In this document: piece after piece, positions 58,528-64,000 of the stretch
Numbering within the stretch: the first letter of the stretch is position 1
How the letters are laid out: every line of letters starts with the position of its first letter
Assembly (NCBI GenBank): GCA_018894105.1
Contig: CM032128.1
Location: 19,325,001-19,389,000, forward strand
Origin: Jacaranda mimosifolia
Taxonomy: Eukaryota > Streptophyta > Magnoliopsida > Lamiales > Bignoniaceae
Direction of reading: 5' to 3'
Length of the DNA stretch: 64,000 nucleotides
The notes under the pieces: generated by a model
The model's database searches: none
What the model saw: only the letters and a program-made list of their open reading frames with translations
Told to the model about the DNA's origin: nothing
Program-made: the position numbers and the translations under genes

Positions 58528-59215
58528 ATGTGTATATATTTAAATAGTATATATATTTAAAATGATTTACTAATATAATTAAATTTATCTAATAATATTA
58601 AATAATAAAATATTTATTACTTGAGTTACATATTAAAAAATATTAATTAAATTATTTTGTTAAAATAGAAATCATATTTAAAGCAAAGATATTTATTATT
58701 TATTCAAATAATAAATATATCTAAAATAATTAATAAAATTTAGTTAAATTTATTAATTAATAAAATAATAATTCAAAAATTAAAAACTATATTAATTAAG
58801 AATAAATAAGTAAAAAAAATTAAATATGTGTTATTTTAACTAAATTATTTATTATTTAAAAAAGATAAAAATTTTAAATTACATTGTATTATTTAGTAAA
58901 ATAATAATCATATATAAACTAAAGATATTTAAAATAATTAAAATATTTATTCTAATAATAAATCTATATAACATAACAATAAATAAGTAAAAAAAATTAT
59001 TAACTAACAAAAGCAGTAAATAAAAAATTAAAAACTATATTAATTAAGAATAAATAAGTAAAAAAAATTAAGATATATGTATTTTTAACCTATATTATTA
59101 TTAATTATAAAATAATTTTTTTAAATTTAATTACATTATTTATTAAAATAATAATCATAATTAATGAAACTTAAATTTATCTTAATTAAATTATCTATTA
59201 ATTGATTTTTTTTTA
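58528..59215. repeat. AT-rich repeat, with an internal 250-bp duplication
   Basis: The phrase AAAAACTATATTAATTAAGAATAAATAAGTAAAAAAAATTAA occurs at about 58781 and 59029 in the same orientation (only part is quoted as identity; the flanks differ). The text resembles 25540-26400. No gene is seen. Confidence 0.5.
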
Positions 59216-59510
59216 AAATCAAACCCCACCCACCTTCCCCTATCCCCCACCAGCCCCTTCCAATCCCACCCCACCCCACACGTCCCTTTTTCTACTGCCT
59301 GCGTGGCTGCCACAGGTTGAGCAACTTGCTGCCACTTGGCCGCATGGCCAGGTTGTAGCAGCCTGCTGCTGTCGTCATAGCATCAGTGGGCTACGAGTTG
59401 CTTGGCCATGGCCAAGTGGCTGAGTGGTGCTACTGCCATGCACCATGGAAGCAGCAGCCGTCGTGGCCAAATCTGGCCGATGGGGGTTGGGGGGCGAGGG
59501 GGCCAAATCA
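59216..59510. repeat. GC-rich island, C-rich left and G-rich right arm
   Basis: The left arm is C-rich (CCCCACCCACCTTCCCC and following), the centre has TGGCC/GGCCA and GCAGCAGCC motifs, and the right arm is GGGGGTTGGGGGGCGAGGGGG. It follows the same order as the island at 26458-26592 and is likewise bounded by TTAATTAAA-type DNA on the left and TA-rich DNA on the right. Confidence 0.65.
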
Positions 59511-61348
59511 TGTATGTATTATGTATATGTAGATATGATATGTATCATATATATGATATGTATGTTATATAACATTATTTTATATATGTATGTATGTGTA
59601 TATAAACATTTTACATATTTTTTAATATATTTTTTTATTAAGATTTAGGTGTTTTTTTAATTTTATTAAGGTTTTAGAGCATTTTTGTGCATTTACATAA
59701 TTAGTTCATCAACCAAATTACTGAAGGGCATTTATGGAATTCGCCATTTTTAAAGAAAATTTGAAAAAACACTAACGACGGCTAATGGCTGGACTAAATT
59801 GTTGGACATCCACAAACCTCAGGGGTTTTTTTTTACAATTTTTGAAAAAGCAAGAAATTTTTCATAATTATGCCAAATCTCATGGGTGATAGTCGTAATT
59901 CACCCTTATATTTCTAACACATCTAGCCATTTCAGCAAATTTCTACTTTTTTTATACTTTTTTTTTGTTGATGTTTTTCAACAATAAAGAGATTATATAA
60001 AACAACCTAAAAAGAACAATTTGTAAATATTACATTTGCCCATCCAAACTAAGCAAGTACAAAATTAAAAGAAAAAAAAAAGAAAAAAAAAACTTGTGCA
60101 CATTGCATTTACCTTTTTCTATGTACCAACGACTTACAAAAAGTGCTCAAAGATTCTGCTCTAACTTATGGAAGTACGTACTTGTACGTTTTTTTAGTCC
60201 AATTTACAAAATAACCCATCATTTCTTAATTCATACAATTTACAAACAGTAGTCCACAAAATTATATGATCAACAAAGAATGCATGGCAATATATTCTTA
60301 GATTTTACATATAAAAGTCAAATCAATGTTCAACAAATACAAAGTTAATCTTATTTTGTGGCAACAGGTCCATCTTTAGTATCCAAATCTGAAGTTTCTG
60401 CAATTAGAGATAACTTTGGCCATCCTATTCTTCTTCATTGCTCTCAACACTTTAGTCAAAGAGATGTCTAGGACATTATCTGTTGGGTGCAGTAATTAGG
60501 AGTGGTGTGATATCATTTTTTTTCTTTTTTGATTGGGACAAGAGTTGGGCTCGCAATATATGATTCGCTATCTCAACCACATGCAATTTCATACATTCAA
60601 GAATAAACTCATACTCAAAATGCCAAATCATAAAGTAACACTTCAATTATACAATTGAGTGGGAAATCCATATATGACTCAAACATCCCATAACTCCCAA
60701 CAGCCTCTAACTACAATGCATTAGGAAGAAAAAAACTCTTTATTAAACTACCCGCTCGAAAAGCCAAGGTACACAAGAGGAGGCGACATAATGAGATTCT
60801 CTTAAAAAGGAAGAACAAACTTAAGGTTATTGGCTCAGTAATTCTAACTTCCCCAGAATAAGCGAACAAGATAAACTACTAATGCCAGTAAATCTCCCAA
60901 CATCAATAGGAGCATCCTTACACCTATTCTCAGAAGAGTTTTGGAGACTTATCTCTAAACTTGGACTCTGAATCAGACCTTACCTTTTATGAAGAAGATG
61001 ACTAAATAACTAAGCATTGGCGAATGCGCTCTTGATATGCAACTCCATGACCTAAAATTGGAGTAGAAGATGCACACAAAAAGAGCTCGTGGACTCACAA
61101 AACGTAATGACGCCCCAAGGAGGACTACTCCTACAGACACGAATGAATTTGGCACTACTGCAATCCTCTAAAATAATGGGTACCCCATTAGCAAAACCAC
61201 TAAGAAAGATGACTATAAGGGCACCCGATGTGCGCTCGTAATGGGTTGGCCACCCCTGGGTGATTAGTTCATGGATAGCCGTCCTACAGCTGGCCACCCA
61301 TAGGGCAGCCTTTAATTCCATCCTATTACCCCATATTAAGATTGGAGA
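59511..61348. other. Intergenic DNA, no recognised gene
   Basis: TA-rich sequence, then text ending AATTACGACTATCACCCATGAG (reverse of about 59876-59898) that recalls Mutator-like ends, then ordinary AT-rich DNA. An ATG-initiated 89-codon minus-strand frame at 61052-61321 (MELKAALWVASCRTAIHEL) is not recognised; its higher GC content makes it stand out a little, and it could be a retroelement remnant. Confidence 0.35.
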
Positions 61349-61371
61349 TCTCTCTCTCTCTCTCTCTCTCT
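61349..61371 (+). repeat. CT microsatellite
   Basis: A TC dinucleotide run of about 11 units. Confidence 0.9.
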
Positions 61372-61413
61372 AGTCTCTAGTTAGGACTTTCCAAAAGGAA
61401 TTGGCTCAAAAAT

Positions 61414-61600
61414 GTTAGTACATCTAAGTAATAGGAAGGAGCAAAAAAAAAGGTGAAAACTTACTTTTCAAACTCATTTTGGCTACAAAGTAACTTAAGT
61501 AACTGACGCTAAAAGTGTTAGTACATCTGGGTAATTGGAAGGAGTAAAAGAAAAAGTGAAAACTTTCTTTTCGAACTCATTTTGGCTACAAAGGTAACTT
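61414..61600 (+). repeat. 102-bp direct duplication
   Basis: GTTAGTACATCT starts at 61414 and 61516. Both are followed by AAGTAAT/GGGTAAT, AGGAAGGAG, GTGAAAACTT and CTCATTTTGGCTACAAAG in the same order. The second copy has scattered changes. Confidence 0.75.
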
Positions 61601-61639
61601 CCCAAGCCTAAAAAATTGTCAAATTGCTAAGTTTCCTTG

Positions 61640-62110
61640 AGGATGCAATTAGGTAAGAAAGCACTACCTCCTGAAGGTAATGAACCAAAAAGGCTTATAA
61701 ATTTCCCAATCACTTGATCTTGGTCTATTAACTTTATTTCAAAAGGTAATAAATTATTATGGCAAGGTAATAGAAAATTAACTCTTAAGGTATACTTTCA
61801 ATATGGAAAGATATATTTTCAAATTGAAAGTGGGGGCTCCATTATATGACAAAATAAGATCCTAAGGGAAAAATGTAAAAACAAAAAACAAATAAGAGGC
61901 CTAATTTATTAAATAAGTAGATAAAAAAGGACTAATGAGCTCACTAGTTTAAGTCCACCAAGATGGGCTCCCCAACTCAAGTGGGTTAAAGCTCACCAAG
62001 GGCTTAATCAATATAAATACCAATTCTCATATCTAAAAAAGTATCTAACAAATCATTTGCAAAAACTCGAGCTCTAACTCTATGTAAGTGCATTCCAATA
62101 GCAGAAGTCA
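61640..62110 (+). mobile_element. LTR-like remnant related to 3780-4200
   Basis: It shares the order of several short boxes with 3780-4200: TTTCAAATTgAAA..GGGGCT, a purine-rich stretch, GGACTAA..., a list of GGGCTC/AAGCCCA-like words, and AATCATTTGCAAA. TATAAATACCAATTC near 62012 could be a TATA box. Ends and target duplications are not defined. The relation is by eye only. Confidence 0.3.
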
Positions 62111-63453
62111 AGGTCACACTAATTTTAGAGGAGCTCGACTCCATTTCTGTGCGAAATCAATGGTATATTCTCAATATACCCTGAGGGTGTATTAGTCAAA
62201 TTACTCCTAAAAGCAATACAAAATACTAAGGTGGACTATCAAGCACAATAACATAATATCACAAGTCGTAGCACTACATATAAGCTACTAATGACAAAAA
62301 ATGGAATCTAATCATTTTCATAATTCAGATGAGTTTTCTAAACATGCATGCCCTCAAATTAGAAACCTATAAATCAATAATCAGACTTCAAATGTTCAGG
62401 GAGACCCTTAAAGACAAATCTTAACTATATCATAATTAAAGTGCAATATTTGCGCAGAGAGCAATTGTTGTATACAAGAGTTGCATTAAAAACTCTGGAT
62501 ATGACACGAAATAGACTATGATCAGCTTGTCCCAAATATTGTCAAATGAATGAAACATAAGGGCTCTTTAATTAGGCCGATGAGATTGGGGCCTGTTTTA
62601 CACTGTTAGCAACAACTTTACATTCGTCCACATTTTGAAAAAATGATCCACCAATTTGAAAGAGAAATCCATTATTGATATTACCGGCCTTGGTTTCCGA
62701 ATTTGGCACAATTATTGTCTTGGGCGTTGGATAAGAAAATTACCTTCAAATCAAATGAGAGCAACACGAAAATTAGACAATGAACAATGTACTAAACAAA
62801 AATATTCAATAGATGTATGCATAGATTTTTAAAGCAATATAATATTATACTTCTAAAGTACGTGTTTTTGTGTGTGTGTGTGGGGGGGGGGGGGGGGGGG
62901 GGGTTGCATTTCTAGTTCATGCATGATGAGGTATTACATGAAGTGAATGTTGGAAATATACCTCACACAAATATAATATATTTGAAATATACAGACATGT
63001 ACTGACAAATTAAATCTATTTTAATGGCAAATTGGATTAATGTCTCAGACTTAAATTGAACTTTTACTTTTATTCGCGAATTCTTATAAATGATAGTTTA
63101 CTTTTGCTCATGTGATCATGAGGCGCCACAAGGGATGTAAAAATAGAATAATGTTGTAAATTAAAGAACTCACAACATATTTTTCTATTATACAAAATTG
63201 CATGTGCATATGTTTCGTATTGTATAGATAAGATGTTGCATGAGAAAGCTTGTGAATACGAGACCTATATGTGACTAGGAATAGAGTTATATTTTCAATT
63301 TTAGTTGGAGAAATAAATATTTTGGCCACATAATAAAAACTTAATTCAGAATTTATAAAAATAAGTTTAATATTTTTAATTTGTATGTAAAACTTAAAAT
63401 TGTAAATTACCCACCCACCCGTCTCTTGCTATGAACGGGACATGTCTGCATAT
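62111..63453. other. Intergenic DNA with GT/poly-G run
   Basis: A GTGTGT run at 62867-62881 passes directly into a homopolymer of 22 G (62882-62903), a likely unstable and hard-to-sequence site. No gene is recognised; the minus-strand frame at 63108-63329 has no known domain. Confidence 0.5.
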
Positions 63454-63720
63454 TAGGGTATAAACGGATATTAAACGGATTGGATACATTATTTTTATAT
63501 TCGTATCCAATTAACTTTTTGAATATTTGGATACAAATATGGATTCGATTGATATTTAAGCATGATATCTGAATTCGTATCCATCAGATATATTCATGTT
63601 TGATTATAATTATTTAGATGCATCCATATTTGATTAAAATTACCCGTATTTGAATTATTTTTTTGATATTCATATTCGATGAAAATTATTTCGATATCCT
63701 TTACAATATTCAAATATGTG
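63454..63720. repeat. MITE-like segment, TAGGGTATAAACGGATATT start
   Basis: It starts TAGGGTATAAACGGAT and then repeats GGATAC / GATATTC / GAATATC-type words in both orientations, the pattern of a common plant hAT-related short non-autonomous element that starts TAGGGGTGTAAACGG. The right end and target duplication were not found. Confidence 0.4.
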
Positions 63721-63769
63721 AGTCTATTAACCTATAACAAATACATATTTTTAATTAATAGAAGGAATT

Positions 63770-64000
63770 TGTAACACCCCTAGAAATACTAATTTGATAT
63801 AAGTTATTGCCATTATTTTTATTTTTATTTTTGAATTTTAATTAATTTTGTATTTTAAAGGTTTTCGGGTCAATCTGTAATTTTTGAAAAACTTGATTGA
63901 GCAAAACTTAGAAACTTTAGGGGTTCCATGGCTAATACTTTGAGTCAAAGGGGGACTATGTTATATTTTCTAATCCTTGGGCTTGATTGAGGGCTGGCCA
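63770..64000 (+). mobile_element. Chromovirus-like LTR start, cut by the window end
   Basis: TGTAACACCCCTAGAAATAC begins at 63770, preceded by GAATT, a possible target duplication. It resembles the LTR starts at 34158 (plus) and 58527 (minus). The rest lies outside the window. Confidence 0.5.

Overview
This window is nuclear DNA from a flowering plant, most likely a eudicot. It is AT-rich and built almost entirely of nested transposable elements: LTR retrotransposons with tRNA-complementary primer sites, a CACTA transposon with a 3-bp target duplication, and PIF/Harbinger-like sequence. The one recognisable host gene is a plant cytochrome P450 (CYP714-like), and it is broken. I see no rRNA gene, no convincing tRNA gene, no CRISPR array and no bacterial operon. 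All similarity statements come from reading by eye; no alignment or database search was run.

Layout. (1) 1-9400: copies of a long-LTR (about 2 kb) copia-like family in both orientations. The best one is at 7370-9386, followed by an initiator-Met-type primer site. Bases 2082-5870 are AT-rich without a recognisable gene. (2) 9401-34157: a layered nest. The oldest layer is a chain LTR / internal / truncated LTR / internal of the long-LTR family, with no coding capacity seen. An Athila-like Ty3/gypsy derivative (10120-16508, target duplication TTTGA) sits in its internal region; its two LTRs face each other in inverted orientation, and its pol is reduced to protease joined directly to an integrase tail. 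A 12.85-kb CACTA element (18330-31181, target duplication AAT) sits in the truncated second LTR. A 3.07-kb solo LTR (20636-23710, target duplication TGTAT) sits inside the CACTA. (3) 34158-38094: start of a chromovirus-type LTR, then a 5'-truncated, decayed copia pol with its 3' LTR.

(4) 38723-42196, minus strand: the CYP714-like P450 in two exons. Exon 1 is split by a 621-bp solo LTR (41324-41944, 4-bp target duplication). Exon 2 carries an in-frame TAG where the family normally has Trp, and probably a 1-nt deletion near the C-terminus. The I-helix, ExxR and haem-Cys motifs are intact, so the decay looks recent. The inserted LTR holds a 10-bp tandem repeat that builds a heat-shock-element array upstream of its TATA box, and it points in the same direction as the P450.

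(5) 42826-58088: 18.15 copies of an 841-bp tandem repeat whose unit looks like the 5' end of a PIF/Harbinger element (terminal sequence after TTA, a GTAAGT...CAG intron, start of an ORF), with a higher-order pattern of four units. (6) 58089-64000: AT-rich remnants, a GC-rich C-arm/G-arm island related to one at 26.46 kb, microsatellites, a MITE-like segment, and the start of another LTR at the window edge.

The strongest points for follow-up are the heat-shock-element LTR inside the P450, the tandem array of transposon 5' ends, and the gypsy element with inverted LTRs inside perfect target duplications.
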